Of a DNA stretch of 64,000 nt, positions 8,297 to 17,488 are shown piece after piece (within the stretch, counting starts at the first letter, position 1; every line of letters starts with the position of its first letter). The DNA is from UBA7455 sp026713185 (lineage in GTDB: Bacteria > Pseudomonadota > Gammaproteobacteria > Pseudomonadales > Azotimanducaceae), in assembly GCA_963665785.1 (NCBI GenBank), contig OY762456.1, positions 4,199,192 to 4,263,191 on the forward strand, read 5' to 3'. A program made the translations under genes and the position numbers. Below the pieces are notes generated by a model that was given only the letters and a program-made list of their open reading frames with translations, had not been told where the DNA came from and searched no databases.

Positions 8297-9223
8297 TCAG
8301 TGAACCACGACCAATCGCCGTGGTGCAATTTTTCCATCATCCAGAATCTCTCCAACACCGATAAAATCAGCGTCATTCTGAACGGTTGTTTCATTAAATA
8401 ATCTAACCCATCCACTGGTGGGTGAACCGGCCACCTGAACCGGATGCCCCTGTCTGAAATACGATGCCGTAATATCCGTTAATTCCACCAGGGGCCATTC
8501 CTTGACAGCCGAACAAGTCGGCAATAACGTCTGGTCAAGAGCATCGAAACTCTCATCTCTGAGTTCCATCAGTTTTTCTATCGGAACCGTTTCTTCAATC
8601 GAGAAAGGTCCGGACTGCAGCCGTCGCAATGCACAGATATGAGCACCACAACCAATGGCTTCTCCTATGTCTTCCGCCAGCGTTCTGATATAGGTTCCCT
8701 TTGAGCAAAGTATGTCCAAAACCAGTTCTTCGTTACGTGTTTCAACGAGTTCGAGGTTATGGATCATCACTTCCCGGTGCTTGCGTTCAATTTCTTTGCC
8801 TTCTCTGGCGAGTTTATAAAGTGGTTTTCCATCCACCTTCAACGCGGAGTACATCGGGGGAATCTGGGTTATCGATCCTCTGAATTGCTCCAGTACATCA
8901 TCAATTTGCGCAAGGTCAGGTATCTCCCTGAGTTCGACCTCCTCTCCATCGGCGTCACCCGTGTTTGTTGTAATCCCCAGTCGGACCGTTGCCAGATATC
9001 GTTTATCGGCTTCCAGAAGAAACTGGGAAAATTTGGTGGCCTCACCGAAACAGAGCGGTAACACACCGGTTGCAAGCGGGTCGAGGCTTCCCGTATGTCC
9101 TGCCTTGGCAGCGAAAAATATCCTTTTAGCCTGTTGCAGTGCCCCGTTGGAAGTAATTCCTGCCGGTTTGTCCAGAAGGAGGATACCATTTACCTTCCGG
9201 CCACGTTTGTTACGTTTCGCCAT
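8297..9223 (-). CDS. truB: tRNA pseudouridine(55) synthase TruB
   Basis: TruB isomerises U55 in the T-loop of nearly all tRNAs and also acts as a tRNA chaperone. Residues 12-60 hold LLLDKPAGITSNGAL and the catalytic motif GHTGSLDPLATGVLPL with the nucleophilic Asp; SALKVDGKPLYKLAREG and CSKGTYIRTLAEDIGE follow in the expected places, and a short PUA-like C-terminal part completes the 308 residues. It starts 2 bases after the rbfA stop codon, so the two are translationally close. The 110-base gap to rpsO holds no gene and may carry a separate rpsO promoter. Confidence 0.96.
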   Translation of the reverse strand: MAKRNKRGRKVNGILLLDKPAGITSNGALQQAKRIFFAAKAGHTGSLDPLATGVLPLCFGEATKFSQFLLEADKRYLATVRLGITTNTGDADGEEVELREIPDLAQIDDVLEQFRGSITQIPPMYSALKVDGKPLYKLAREGKEIERKHREVMIHNLELVETRNEELVLDILCSKGTYIRTLAEDIGEAIGCGAHICALRRLQSGPFSIEETVPIEKLMELRDESFDALDQTLLPTCSAVKEWPLVELTDITASYFRQGHPVQVAGSPTSGWVRLFNETTVQNDADFIGVGEILDDGKIAPRRLVVVH

Positions 9224-9225
9224 GT

Positions 9226-9600
9226 CTACTGACCAGACCGAGAGCGTAGCTTATCATTACTGACAGCGGCGTCAATCACTTTGGACAACCGGGCGCCACG
9301 GTCGACCGACGGATCATAGTGAAACCTCAACCTGGGCGTGGTCCGGATTTTTAACGCTTTTGACAATTGTTTGCGTAAAAAACTGCTGGCGCCATTGAGT
9401 ACCTGCTGGCTGTTTTCGGCATTCTCTTCAGGTAAAACGGTAAAATAAATATCTGCGTATGCCAGGTCCCGGGTAACCTTTACTTCGTTGATCGTAATCA
9501 AATCCACCCGGGGGTCTTCCAACTCCCTTTGAATGATCTGTGCAACTTCCCGCTGAACAAGGTCCGCGACCCTGGTCCCGCGATTAAACTCCCGTGGCAT
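9226..9600 (-). CDS. rbfA: 30S ribosome-binding factor A
   Basis: RbfA is a KH-like protein that binds the 5' helix of 16S rRNA during late 30S maturation and is needed for cold adaptation. The 124 residues show RVADLVQREVAQIIQRELEDPR, LITINEVKVTRDLAYADIYFTVL and RTTPRLRFHYDPSVDRG, which are family landmarks. It lies 17 bases after infB and 2 bases before truB on the same transcript, as in other gammaproteobacteria. Confidence 0.96.
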   Translation of the reverse strand: MPREFNRGTRVADLVQREVAQIIQRELEDPRVDLITINEVKVTRDLAYADIYFTVLPEENAENSQQVLNGASSFLRKQLSKALKIRTTPRLRFHYDPSVDRGARLSKVIDAAVSNDKLRSRSGQ

Positions 9601-9617
9601 GTATCTTCTCCGGGGAT

Positions 9618-12224
9618 TTACAGCTCTCTGGCAACTTCACGGGTACTGAATACCTCTATCTGATCGCCGAGTTTGATATCGTTGTAATTTCTGACGCCAA
9701 TACCACATTCCGTACCAATTCGAACTTCTTCGACTTCTTCTTTGAAATGGCGCAACGATTCCAGTTCTCCTTCGTAGATAACCACGTTGTCTCGAAGGAC
9801 CCTGATTTTCTTTTGCCGGGAAACCGTGCCCTCTGTCACCATACATCCAGCGATAGAACCGAGTTTCTTGGATTGGAACACTTCCTTGACCTGGGCAATA
9901 CCGATGATTTCTTCCCTGACTTCCGGCGACAACATGCCGGTCAAGGCGGCTTTGACATCGTCAATCAGGTCATAGATGACTTTATAATACCGCAGGTCCA
10001 ATCCTTCAGATTCGATAACTTTTTTGGCCAGATTGTCAGCACGTACGTTAAAACCAAAGAGAATTGCGTTGGAAGTGACGGCATAACTTGCGTCAGATTC
10101 CGAGATGGCGCCAACACCGGACAGCACGATTTTCACCTTGACCTCGTCATTTCCCAGGCTGGACAGGGCAGAGACAATCGCTTCCAGTGAACCACGAACA
10201 TCGGCCTTGACCACAATATTCAACAATCTGGTCCCAGCCGAGTCGAATACATCCATCAGGTTATCCAGGGATGCTGCCGGACTTGTCAGGCGTTCCTCAT
10301 TTGCCCTGTCCTTTCTGTACCGGGCAACCTCCCGTGCCCGTTTTTCATCCTTTGTCACCATAAAGTTGTCACCCGCAGCAGGGGTGCCGCTCAGACCCAG
10401 CGCCAGTACAGGTACTGCAGGACCTGCCTTTTTAATCTTTTTTCCGTTCTCATCATTTAAGGCACGTATCCTTCCAAACTCATCTCCGGCAACGATGATG
10501 TCACCCTGGGATAAAGTACCTTCCTGGACGAGCAACGTTGTTACAGGCCCACGGCCTTTGTCCAGTTCAGCTTCTATGACTACACCTTGAGCCGGACCTT
10601 CTTCCACGGCAGTCAGTTCCATTAATTCTGACTGTAGTAATACAGCTTCCAGCAGATCATCAATGCCCTGTCCCGTGATTGCAGACACGGGGATAAATTG
10701 AGTGTCACCGCCCCAGTCATCCGGGATTACGTCACGGGCTGCCAGTTCTGTTTTTACCCTTTCCAGGTCAGCTCCTTCAAGGTCCATCTTGTTTACCGCG
10801 ACGACTATCGGTACATCAGCACCTTTGCTGTGTTGAATGGCCTCTTCTGTCTGTGGCATGACGCCATCGTCGGCTGCAACCACCAATATCACGACATCGG
10901 TACACTGTGCCCCTCTGGCGCGCATGGCGGTGAAAGCGGCATGACCCGGCGTGTCAATGAAACAGACTTCTCCCTGCTTACTTTTGACACGGTAAGCGCC
11001 AATGTGCTGCGTGATGCCACCGGCTTCGCTTTCGGCCACAGTCGAGTTACGAATTAAATCCAGCAGCGAAGTTTTTCCATGGTCTACATGTCCCATGACG
11101 GTTACTACGGGAGCTCTGGGTTTGGCATCCGCTTCATACACCAGTTCTTCGGTCAGGGATTTTTCAACCGCGTCGGTATCCAGAATTCTGACCTTGTGTC
11201 CAAATTCTTCAACCACCAACACAGCCGTATCCTGATCGATAGACTGATTAATCGTGACCATGCTGCCCATATCGAATAGAACTTTGATCACTTCCGCCGC
11301 TTTTACTGACATTTTCTGAGAAAGCTGTTGTACCGTGATTGAATCGCCAAGTTCCACCTCCCGTACAATGTCCTGTGTTGGTACAGTGAACTTGTGCTGA
11401 CCACTGACCACTCTGGGAGGAGCCCGCTTGGGTCTGATTCCCGAAGTCAGCCCAAGCGTAGAGGAACTGTCCTTCAGGGCAAGCTCCTCAATTTCTTCTT
11501 CGATCAACTCCTCGTCTTCGTGCCCCAGCAGTTGCTCCACACGTCGTTTGCGACTGCCGCCATGCCTGGATTTCTTCTTTACCGGCTCTTCATCATCGAG
11601 ATCATGTCGATCCCGTTTATCCTTTCTGGCACTGATCCTGGTTTCTTCAGCTTCGGTTGCCTCAGGTTTCAGTGCTGTGGTTTCTTTCTGGTCTTCCTTT
11701 TGAGCCTTCTCCGCTTCTAATTCCTGAGCCTTTTGTTCTGCTTCTTCTGCAGCCTTCTGAGCGGCTTCCTGACGGATTCTCTTTGCCTCGGCTTCAGCTT
11801 CATGCGCCGCTCTTCGTCTGGCTTCTTCGCTGGAAATGCTGCTGATCTCAGCTTCTGCAGGTTTTGCCACCGGGGTTGGGGCAGTTGTTTCATTGCTCTC
11901 GGCATCGTCTTGCCGTTCAATTGTGCCACGGCGTACGTAAGTTCTTTTCCGGCGAACTTCTACATTGACAGTTCGACCACGACCACTTCCTCCGGATGTT
12001 TTCAGAGTACTGAGAGTACGTCTCTTAAGCGTAATCTTCTTGGGCGCTGATTCCGTCTCCCCATGGCTTCGCTTCAGGAAGGCCAGCAATCTCTGCTCTT
12101 CGTCTTCTATTACGGGATCATCGGCCTTTTTTTGAGGCAGCCCAGTTTCCTGCATCTGTTGCAACAGACGCTCGACGGGTACGGCAAGAGATCCTGCCAA
12201 CTGTTCTACCGTTTTTACTGCCAT
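9618..12224 (-). CDS. infB: Translation initiation factor IF-2
   Basis: IF-2 is the GTPase that brings fMet-tRNA to the 30S subunit and promotes subunit joining. The 868-residue protein starts with the IF2_N fold (TVEQLAGSLAVPVERLLQQM), followed by a long charged Ala/Glu/Lys linker (about 110-260, with a coiled stretch of AEAEAKRIRQEAAQKAAEEA), a second N-domain near 290-345, then the G domain (GHVDHGKTSLLDLI, DTPGHAAF, NKMD), and domains II-IV ending in the fMet-tRNA-binding C2 domain. It starts 11 bases after nusA. Length and domain order are normal; internal starts giving short IF-2 isoforms, known in E. coli, cannot be judged here. Confidence 0.97.
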   Translation of the reverse strand: MAVKTVEQLAGSLAVPVERLLQQMQETGLPQKKADDPVIEDEEQRLLAFLKRSHGETESAPKKITLKRRTLSTLKTSGGSGRGRTVNVEVRRKRTYVRRGTIERQDDAESNETTAPTPVAKPAEAEISSISSEEARRRAAHEAEAEAKRIRQEAAQKAAEEAEQKAQELEAEKAQKEDQKETTALKPEATEAEETRISARKDKRDRHDLDDEEPVKKKSRHGGSRKRRVEQLLGHEDEELIEEEIEELALKDSSSTLGLTSGIRPKRAPPRVVSGQHKFTVPTQDIVREVELGDSITVQQLSQKMSVKAAEVIKVLFDMGSMVTINQSIDQDTAVLVVEEFGHKVRILDTDAVEKSLTEELVYEADAKPRAPVVTVMGHVDHGKTSLLDLIRNSTVAESEAGGITQHIGAYRVKSKQGEVCFIDTPGHAAFTAMRARGAQCTDVVILVVAADDGVMPQTEEAIQHSKGADVPIVVAVNKMDLEGADLERVKTELAARDVIPDDWGGDTQFIPVSAITGQGIDDLLEAVLLQSELMELTAVEEGPAQGVVIEAELDKGRGPVTTLLVQEGTLSQGDIIVAGDEFGRIRALNDENGKKIKKAGPAVPVLALGLSGTPAAGDNFMVTKDEKRAREVARYRKDRANEERLTSPAASLDNLMDVFDSAGTRLLNIVVKADVRGSLEAIVSALSSLGNDEVKVKIVLSGVGAISESDASYAVTSNAILFGFNVRADNLAKKVIESEGLDLRYYKVIYDLIDDVKAALTGMLSPEVREEIIGIAQVKEVFQSKKLGSIAGCMVTEGTVSRQKKIRVLRDNVVIYEGELESLRHFKEEVEEVRIGTECGIGVRNYNDIKLGDQIEVFSTREVAREL

Positions 12225-12235
12225 TTGTGTACCTT

Positions 12236-13744
12236 CTAATTCTCGTCTGCCTGGTCTTCTTCAAACCAGGGCGCTCTGGCTGTCATAATGATTTCTCCTG
12301 CTTTTTCCTCCGTCATATCTTCTATCTCAATTAAATCATCAATTGCCTGCTCAGCCAGGTCCTCCATGGTGATGATGCCGATAGCCGTCAGTTGATAGGC
12401 AAGACGTGTGTCCATTCCGTCCATGTTCAGCAGGTCATCAGCGGGTTCCTGATTACCCAGTTTTTCTTCATTCACAAGTTCAAGTGTTGTCAGTGCGTTC
12501 TTGGCCCGGTTGCGTAACTCTTCAACGATCTCTTCATCGAATCCGTCAATGGCAATCATTTCCTCAATCGGTACATAGGCTATTTCTTCAAGTGTGGTGA
12601 AGTTTTCCTCTACCAGAACTATGGCAACGTCCTCCTCCACATCCAGTTGCTCCATGAAATTATCGATGATTGTTCCTGCTTCCTGCTGATGTTTTTTTTC
12701 AGCTTCTTCTTCCGTCATGATGTTCAGTTCCCAGCCAGTCAGGTCACTGGCCAACTTCACATTCTGACCACCCTTGCCAATCGCCTGTGCAAGATTCTCT
12801 TCGGCAACTGCCATGTCCATACTGCGGGTTTCCTCGTCCACCACGATGGATATGACTTCCGCTGGTGACATCGCATTGATTGCCAACTGTGCAACATTGT
12901 CGTCCCAGGGAATCACATCAATGCGCTCACCTCCCAATTCACCAGACACGGCCTGGACCCTTGAGCCTCGCATTCCTACACAGGAGCCAACCGGATCAAT
13001 TCTGCCGTCGTTTGTCTTTACTGCGATCTTTGCCCTAAAACCGGGGTCTCTGGATGACGCCAGTATTTCAATAATGCCATCGGATATCTCTGGTACTTCC
13101 AGGGTAAACAATTTCACCAGGACTTCTGGTGCAGTTCGTGTCAATGCAAGTTGCGGACCCCGTGCTTCCGGACGTATTTCTTTCAGCAGTGCACGCAGGC
13201 GATCACCCACACGAAACATTTCCCGGGGGAGCCAATCCTCTCTTGGCAGGATTGCTTCCGCGTTGTTTCCCAGGTCTACAATGACTGCTTCTCTGGTTAC
13301 TTTTTTGACCTGGCCGCTGACAAGCTCACCGACTTTTGAACGATAAACATCAATAACCTGTGCCCGTTCAGCTTCCCGCAGCTTTTGCACGATGACCTGT
13401 TTGGAGGTCTGTGCTCCAATTCGTCCATATTCAATGGATTCCACCGGGATTTCATAGAATGATCCGATCTCGAGTGATGGATCTTTTTCCATGGCCTCTG
13501 TTAATTGTATCTGGGCAGCCGGAAATTCTATTTCTGCATCATCAGGGGTGACTTCCCAGCGACGATAGGTTTCATAATCACCTGTTTCCCTGTCCATGGA
13601 AACTCTGAGTTCAACTTCTTCTTCTCCATATCGCTTTTTCGTCGAAGTTGCTAAAGCGAGTTCCAGCGCCTCAAAGATAATATCTTCAGGGACCCCTTTC
13701 TCATTGGAAACTGCTTCAACTACCAGCAGTATTTCTTTATTCAT
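12236..13744 (-). CDS. nusA: Transcription termination/antitermination protein NusA
   Basis: NusA binds RNA polymerase, enhances pausing and intrinsic termination, and acts in rRNA antitermination. The 502-residue protein has the N-terminal RNAP-binding domain (1-~125), S1 domain (GELVSGQVKKVTREAVIVDLG), two KH domains (GACVGMRG-type loop as GSCVGMRGSRVQA, and IGKGGQNVKLASDLTGW), and two acidic C-terminal repeats (about 360-495) of the E. coli type that contact the alpha subunit. It lies 54 bases after rimP in the metY-rimP-nusA-infB operon, which in E. coli is autoregulated by NusA at leader terminators. Confidence 0.97.
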   Translation of the reverse strand: MNKEILLVVEAVSNEKGVPEDIIFEALELALATSTKKRYGEEEVELRVSMDRETGDYETYRRWEVTPDDAEIEFPAAQIQLTEAMEKDPSLEIGSFYEIPVESIEYGRIGAQTSKQVIVQKLREAERAQVIDVYRSKVGELVSGQVKKVTREAVIVDLGNNAEAILPREDWLPREMFRVGDRLRALLKEIRPEARGPQLALTRTAPEVLVKLFTLEVPEISDGIIEILASSRDPGFRAKIAVKTNDGRIDPVGSCVGMRGSRVQAVSGELGGERIDVIPWDDNVAQLAINAMSPAEVISIVVDEETRSMDMAVAEENLAQAIGKGGQNVKLASDLTGWELNIMTEEEAEKKHQQEAGTIIDNFMEQLDVEEDVAIVLVEENFTTLEEIAYVPIEEMIAIDGFDEEIVEELRNRAKNALTTLELVNEEKLGNQEPADDLLNMDGMDTRLAYQLTAIGIITMEDLAEQAIDDLIEIEDMTEEKAGEIIMTARAPWFEEDQADEN

Positions 13745-13798
13745 TTCTTTGCCTCTAACTGACGATCTGAGGTGAAATTTGTTATCACCTTATCGTTA

Positions 13799-14251
13799 TC
13801 AATCCGGAATAATATTTGCCCGGTCCACCAGGTCCAGAGGAAACAGGTATTCCTCTTCTTCACCTGTGTGCAAAACCACATCATCACCTTCAATTCCACC
13901 TAATAACCCTGTATACCTCCTGCGGCCTTCGAACGGCCTTTTCAGACTGACTCTTATACGTGCACTGGCAAACTCTTCAAATTGAGCCTTTGTGAACAAT
14001 CTCCGGTCCAGGCCCGGTGACGACACTTCCAGGGTATATCTTCCCGGTATCGGATCCTCAACATCCAGCAGGCTGCTGACCTGTCTGCTCACCCTGGCAC
14101 AATCCTCGACATTGATTCCCTGGTCCGCATCAATGTAAATCTTCAACGTCGTGGACTTGCCCCGGGTCAGGTACTCAATACCCCAAAGCCTGCTGCCAAG
14201 TCCGTTTACAACCGGTTCGATCAATGTTTGCAACGTTTCATCCAACCCCAT
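13799..14251 (-). CDS. rimP: Ribosome maturation factor RimP
   Basis: RimP assists assembly of the 30S subunit. From ATG 14251 the protein is 150 aa, the family length, beginning MGLDETLQTLIEPVVNGLG and containing GIEYL, LKIYID, INVEDCARVSRQVSSLLDVED and YTLEVSSPGLDR, the family signature. The open frame runs up to 14359, but that region contains the leader hairpin and shows no homology, so the shorter start is used although no strong ribosome-binding site is seen. It heads the protein-coding part of the operon, between tRNA-fMet and nusA. Confidence 0.93.
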   Translation of the reverse strand: MGLDETLQTLIEPVVNGLGSRLWGIEYLTRGKSTTLKIYIDADQGINVEDCARVSRQVSSLLDVEDPIPGRYTLEVSSPGLDRRLFTKAQFEEFASARIRVSLKRPFEGRRRYTGLLGGIEGDDVVLHTGEEEEYLFPLDLVDRANIIPD

Positions 14252-14275
14252 TCTGTCTGGCCCGTAATGCTGCCT

Positions 14276-14302
14276 CAAAATAAAAAATGGGCATAACGCC
14301 CA
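14276..14302 (-). terminator. Terminator-like hairpin in the rimP leader
   Basis: On the minus strand GTGGGCGTTATGCCCA forms a short GGGC/GCCC stem followed by a run of T residues broken by one A. It lies about 25 bases before the rimP start, so it would attenuate the operon rather than end a gene. NusA-sensitive leader terminators are known for this operon in E. coli; that this one responds to NusA is inference. Confidence 0.6.
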
Positions 14303-14372
14303 CTCCAATCTGGAACGAAGGGTCAACCCTTGTCCTTCCACTGTTGTTAAACAAACCACTTGGCCGATTTAA

Positions 14373-14394
14373 CAAAAAGCCCCTTAGAAGGGGC
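14373..14394 (-). terminator. Intrinsic terminator after tRNA-fMet
   Basis: On the minus strand GGCCCCTTCTAAGGGGC followed by TTTTTG gives a strong GC stem with a U tract, 16 bases past the encoded CCA of the tRNA. With the second hairpin at 14276-14302 it forms a two-step leader before rimP-nusA-infB. Confidence 0.85.
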
Positions 14395-14409
14395 CATCAC
14401 ATAAAACTG

Positions 14410-14486
14410 TGGTAGCGGGGGCAGGATTCGAACCTGCGACCTACGGGTTATGAGCCCGTCGAGCTACCAGACTGCTCCACCCCGCA
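14410..14486 (-). tRNA. metY: Initiator tRNA-fMet (anticodon CAT)
   Basis: This is a 77-base gene with encoded CCA. The anticodon stem is CGGGCTCATAACCCG with the three G:C pairs (GGG/CCC) typical of initiators, the first acceptor base is an unpaired T against A72-like discriminator context, and the T loop reads GGTTCGAATCC. It precedes rimP, the same place as E. coli metY. Confidence 0.97.
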
Positions 14487-14501
14487 ACAACATGAGGTTG
14501 G

Positions 14502-14530
14502 ATTATAAGATTCAAGGCAGGAATGGTCAA
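14502..14530 (-). promoter_or_regulatory. Sigma-70 promoter of tRNA-fMet/rimP operon
   Basis: On the minus strand TTGACC, a 17-base spacer and TATAAT lie just upstream of the tRNA; the -10 box is 15 bases from the mature 5' end. Five of six -35 bases and all -10 bases match consensus. Confidence 0.85.
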
Positions 14531-14613
14531 CCGGCTTTACCGGGTGGAAGAGACGCCTCAGGCATGGGTCCATTGAGTGATATGATGGGGACATTGTGAA
14601 TGGAGTAACTGCA

Positions 14614-15774
14614 ATGTATGCCAGCCGTTTGTCAGGAATAGCGCCCTTTAAAGTAATGGAAGTGTTGCGCAGGGCCAGGGAGCTGGAAACGCAGGGCTTT
14701 GAAGTGGTCCATATGGAAGTGGGTGAACCGGATTTCCCAACACCAGAGCCTGTTGTCAAAGCAGGGCAAAAGGCACTGTCAAAGGGTCATACAAAATATA
14801 CGGATGCACGTGGGATCCCGGAATTGAGGCTGGAAATTGCGGAGTACTATCAATCCGATTATGGCCTCGACATCAATGAAGATCAGATATTTATAACCGC
14901 GGGTGGATCCGGCGCCCTGCTGCTGACCACCGCGCTACTGATGAACCCAGGTGAAAATCTATTGATGAGTGACCCGGGATACCCCTGTAACAGACATTTT
15001 TTAACAGCATTTTCAGGTGCATCCCGACTGGTGCCTGTCTCTGCCGATGACGGCTATCAATTGACGGATACACTGGTCTCAGAAAACTGGAATGCTGAAA
15101 CCCGGGGCGTTCTCATGTCTTCTCCAGCCAATCCCACGGGTGCGCTCATTGATGATCAGACTTTATTTCAGTTGTCTTTAACTGTAGAGAGCAAAGGCGG
15201 CTATCTTGTCAGTGATGAGATTTATCATGGACTGGTTTATGGCACACAGGGGAAAACCTCCGCACTGCATGCAAATGGCAATGCGTTTGTCATCAACAGC
15301 TTTTCCAAATATTTTGGCATGACTGGCTGGCGACTTGGTTGGCTTATTGTTCCTGCGGCTGCAGCTTCTGATGTTGAAAAGCTTGCGCAGAACCTCTTTA
15401 TATGCCCTTCTTCGGTAGCGCAATATGCGGCGATATCTGCGTTTCTCCCTGAGTCACGAGAGATCATGGAGAATCAGCGCCTGGAATTTCAGTCTCGTCG
15501 TGATTTTATGGTATCGGCACTGAGGGGCCTCGGCTTCAATGTACCGAATATCCCTGATGGCGCCTTCTATGTTTATGCCGGATTACCAGAAGGATTTCCC
15601 GACAGTGAACCCTTTACAAAATGGCTTCTGGAAGAACATCATCTGGCAATCACACCAGGCACTGATTTCGGTCAATTCCAGGCTGATCGACATGTCCGTT
15701 TCAGTTATGCGCAGCCACTGGCGCGACTGGCAGCAGGGATAGAAAAGCTTACGCAGGCGATAAAGCAGCAATGA
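14614..15774 (+). CDS. PLP-dependent class I/II aminotransferase
   Basis: Predicted fold-type I aminotransferase of the AspC/AlaT superfamily. Visible landmarks are VGEPDFPTP near the N-terminus, GGSGALLLTTALLMNPGE, SSPANPTGA (the Asn that contacts PLP), SDEIYHGL (the Asp that pairs with the pyridine N), the lysine loop NSFSKYFGMTGWRLGW, and an Arg near the C-terminus (HVRFSYA) for the substrate carboxylate. Which amino acid it uses cannot be told. ATG 14614 has GGAG 8 bases upstream; GTG 14596 is an alternative. It overlaps sfsA by ATGA, and the pairing of this aminotransferase with sfsA/dksA-region genes is also seen in Pseudomonas. Confidence 0.92.
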   Translation: MYASRLSGIAPFKVMEVLRRARELETQGFEVVHMEVGEPDFPTPEPVVKAGQKALSKGHTKYTDARGIPELRLEIAEYYQSDYGLDINEDQIFITAGGSGALLLTTALLMNPGENLLMSDPGYPCNRHFLTAFSGASRLVPVSADDGYQLTDTLVSENWNAETRGVLMSSPANPTGALIDDQTLFQLSLTVESKGGYLVSDEIYHGLVYGTQGKTSALHANGNAFVINSFSKYFGMTGWRLGWLIVPAAAASDVEKLAQNLFICPSSVAQYAAISAFLPESREIMENQRLEFQSRRDFMVSALRGLGFNVPNIPDGAFYVYAGLPEGFPDSEPFTKWLLEEHHLAITPGTDFGQFQADRHVRFSYAQPLARLAAGIEKLTQAIKQQ

Positions 15775-16511
15775 GCGACCTTATCAGAGCCAAACTCATC
15801 CGGCGGTACAAACGATTTCTTGCGGATGTGTACCTTGAAAATGGGGAGCAGATTACAGTTCACTGTCCCAATACAGGCTCGATGCGAAATTGTGTAGAGG
15901 AAGGTGCCCTGGTCTGGCTGAGTCGCTCAGACAATAAGAAACGGAAATACCCGTATACGTGGGAGTATATCCGGACAGGCCGTGGCCACACTATCGGTAT
16001 CAATACATTGCGGGCCAACTATCTGGTCAGGCAGGGGATTGAATCAGGCATCATTCGCGAACTTCAGGGATATTCAGAGATCAGGAGCGAAGTTGTATAT
16101 GGTTTGGAAAACAGTCGCATTGATTTGCTGTTATCGGCTCCTGATCAGCAGGATTGTTATGTTGAGGTCAAGAATGTGACATTGCTCGAACCACCGGTCT
16201 TGATGGGGATCGGTTACTTTCCGGACGCTGTCAGTGAACGTGGCGGCAAACATCTCCGGGAACTGATATCGATGGTCGAGTCAGGAAACAGGGCAGTGCT
16301 CCTGTTTTGTGTACAGCATTCCGGCATCCGGTCTGTCAGAAGCGCCGGACATATAGACAGCAGGTACGGCGATCTGATTGAAGAGGCAATGGATGCGGGT
16401 GTTGAAGTGCTGGCATACAAAACCCGGGTAAGGGATGGTAACAGCAATATCCAGAAACAGATTCCATTCGAAAGAACAGATGTCACGATTCCCGACAGGG
16501 GTCTGCATTGA
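15771..16511 (+). CDS. sfsA: DNA/RNA nuclease SfsA family protein
   Basis: SfsA was named for stimulation of maltose metabolism in E. coli and is now viewed as an OB-fold plus PD-(D/E)XK nuclease-like DNA-binding protein. The 246 residues carry the OB-like N-terminus with HCPNTGSM, the RIDLLL...CYVEVKNVTL motif (the D...ExK nuclease core), and FPDAVSERGGKHLREL and LFCVQ, all strongly conserved in the family. It overlaps the aminotransferase start-to-stop (ATGA) and the permease (TTGA), so the four genes from 14614 to 18264 are likely one transcript. Confidence 0.95.
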   Translation: MSDLIRAKLIRRYKRFLADVYLENGEQITVHCPNTGSMRNCVEEGALVWLSRSDNKKRKYPYTWEYIRTGRGHTIGINTLRANYLVRQGIESGIIRELQGYSEIRSEVVYGLENSRIDLLLSAPDQQDCYVEVKNVTLLEPPVLMGIGYFPDAVSERGGKHLRELISMVESGNRAVLLFCVQHSGIRSVRSAGHIDSRYGDLIEEAMDAGVEVLAYKTRVRDGNSNIQKQIPFERTDVTIPDRGLH

Positions 16512-17488
16512 TTTTCCGTATGGGAATATTATTGCTGTTGCTGCTGCTATGCGCTGCCGTATCGCTCGCTGTTGGTTCTGCCGGTATTCGACCTTCCGAG
16601 GTATTCATGGCGCTTACCGGGTCAGCATCGGAAGTTCAGAGAATAATTGTGACGGATATCCGGTTTCCCAGAACCCTTCTGGCAATACTCGTTGGTTCGG
16701 GCATTGCTGCCTGTGGAGCATCGATTCAGGGTTTATTTCGAAATCCACTTGCTGATCCTGCATTAATAGGTGTTTCCAGCGGTGCAGCTTTGTTCGCTGC
16801 GGGTTACCTGGTGTTGGGAGCAAATTTGTCCGGTCAGATTGGATTGACTACCAGTGCATTTATTGGTGGGTTACTGACAACCTGGCTGGTTCTGGAAGTC
16901 GGACGCCGCGGGGGTACGATATCCGCCTTGTTGCTGGCCGGTGTCGCCATTAATGCACTGGCGATAGCCGGTATAGGACTTCTGTCATACCTGTCAACTG
17001 ATGTACAACTGCGTTCTGTTGCTTTTTGGGCTCTGGGCAGTCTGAATGGCGCGGACTGGCAAAGTGTATTGACTGCCCTTGTGATCCCCGCAGTCATCTT
17101 GTTGCTGTTTCGCGAACGTCACAATCTGAATGCCATTACCCTGGGGGATCGCGAGGCATCGTATCTTGGCATCACAGTCCCGAAACTCCGTATCAGAATT
17201 GTCGTGTTGACCGCATTGGCGGTAGCTGTCGGCGTCTCCCTGACCGGTGTCATAGCATTTATCGGACTGATAGTGCCGCATCTGATCCGGTTAACCATAG
17301 GCTCGACTCATCAGGTTGTCATTCCCGCTTCCGCATTACTTGGAGGATTGCTTTTACTGATAGCAGATACATTCAGTCGCACTCTGTTTTCCCCGGCAGA
17401 GTTGCCCGTGGGTATCCTGACGGCTCTCATCGGTGGACCATTTTTTATCCTCATGATCATACGGCAAAAGGGGAAACTGGGAATATGA
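16508..17488 (+). CDS. FecCD/BtuC-family ABC permease (iron, heme or cobalamin)
   Basis: Integral membrane subunit of an iron-siderophore, heme or vitamin B12 importer. The 326 residues show family signatures RFPRTLLAILVGSGIAACGA, GLFRNPLADPALIGVSSGAA and GVIAFIGLIVPHLIR, the last being the loop that docks the ATPase, and about nine or ten hydrophobic segments. The TTG at 16508 is chosen since AGGGG lies 6 bases before it and it overlaps the sfsA stop; ATG 16520 lacks such a site. The ATPase follows with an ATGA overlap. No substrate-binding protein, TonB receptor or heme-handling gene is nearby, so the ligand is open, though the ATPase looks HmuV-like. Confidence 0.9.
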   Translation: MIFRMGILLLLLLLCAAVSLAVGSAGIRPSEVFMALTGSASEVQRIIVTDIRFPRTLLAILVGSGIAACGASIQGLFRNPLADPALIGVSSGAALFAAGYLVLGANLSGQIGLTTSAFIGGLLTTWLVLEVGRRGGTISALLLAGVAINALAIAGIGLLSYLSTDVQLRSVAFWALGSLNGADWQSVLTALVIPAVILLLFRERHNLNAITLGDREASYLGITVPKLRIRIVVLTALAVAVGVSLTGVIAFIGLIVPHLIRLTIGSTHQVVIPASALLGGLLLLIADTFSRTLFSPAELPVGILTALIGGPFFILMIIRQKGKLGI

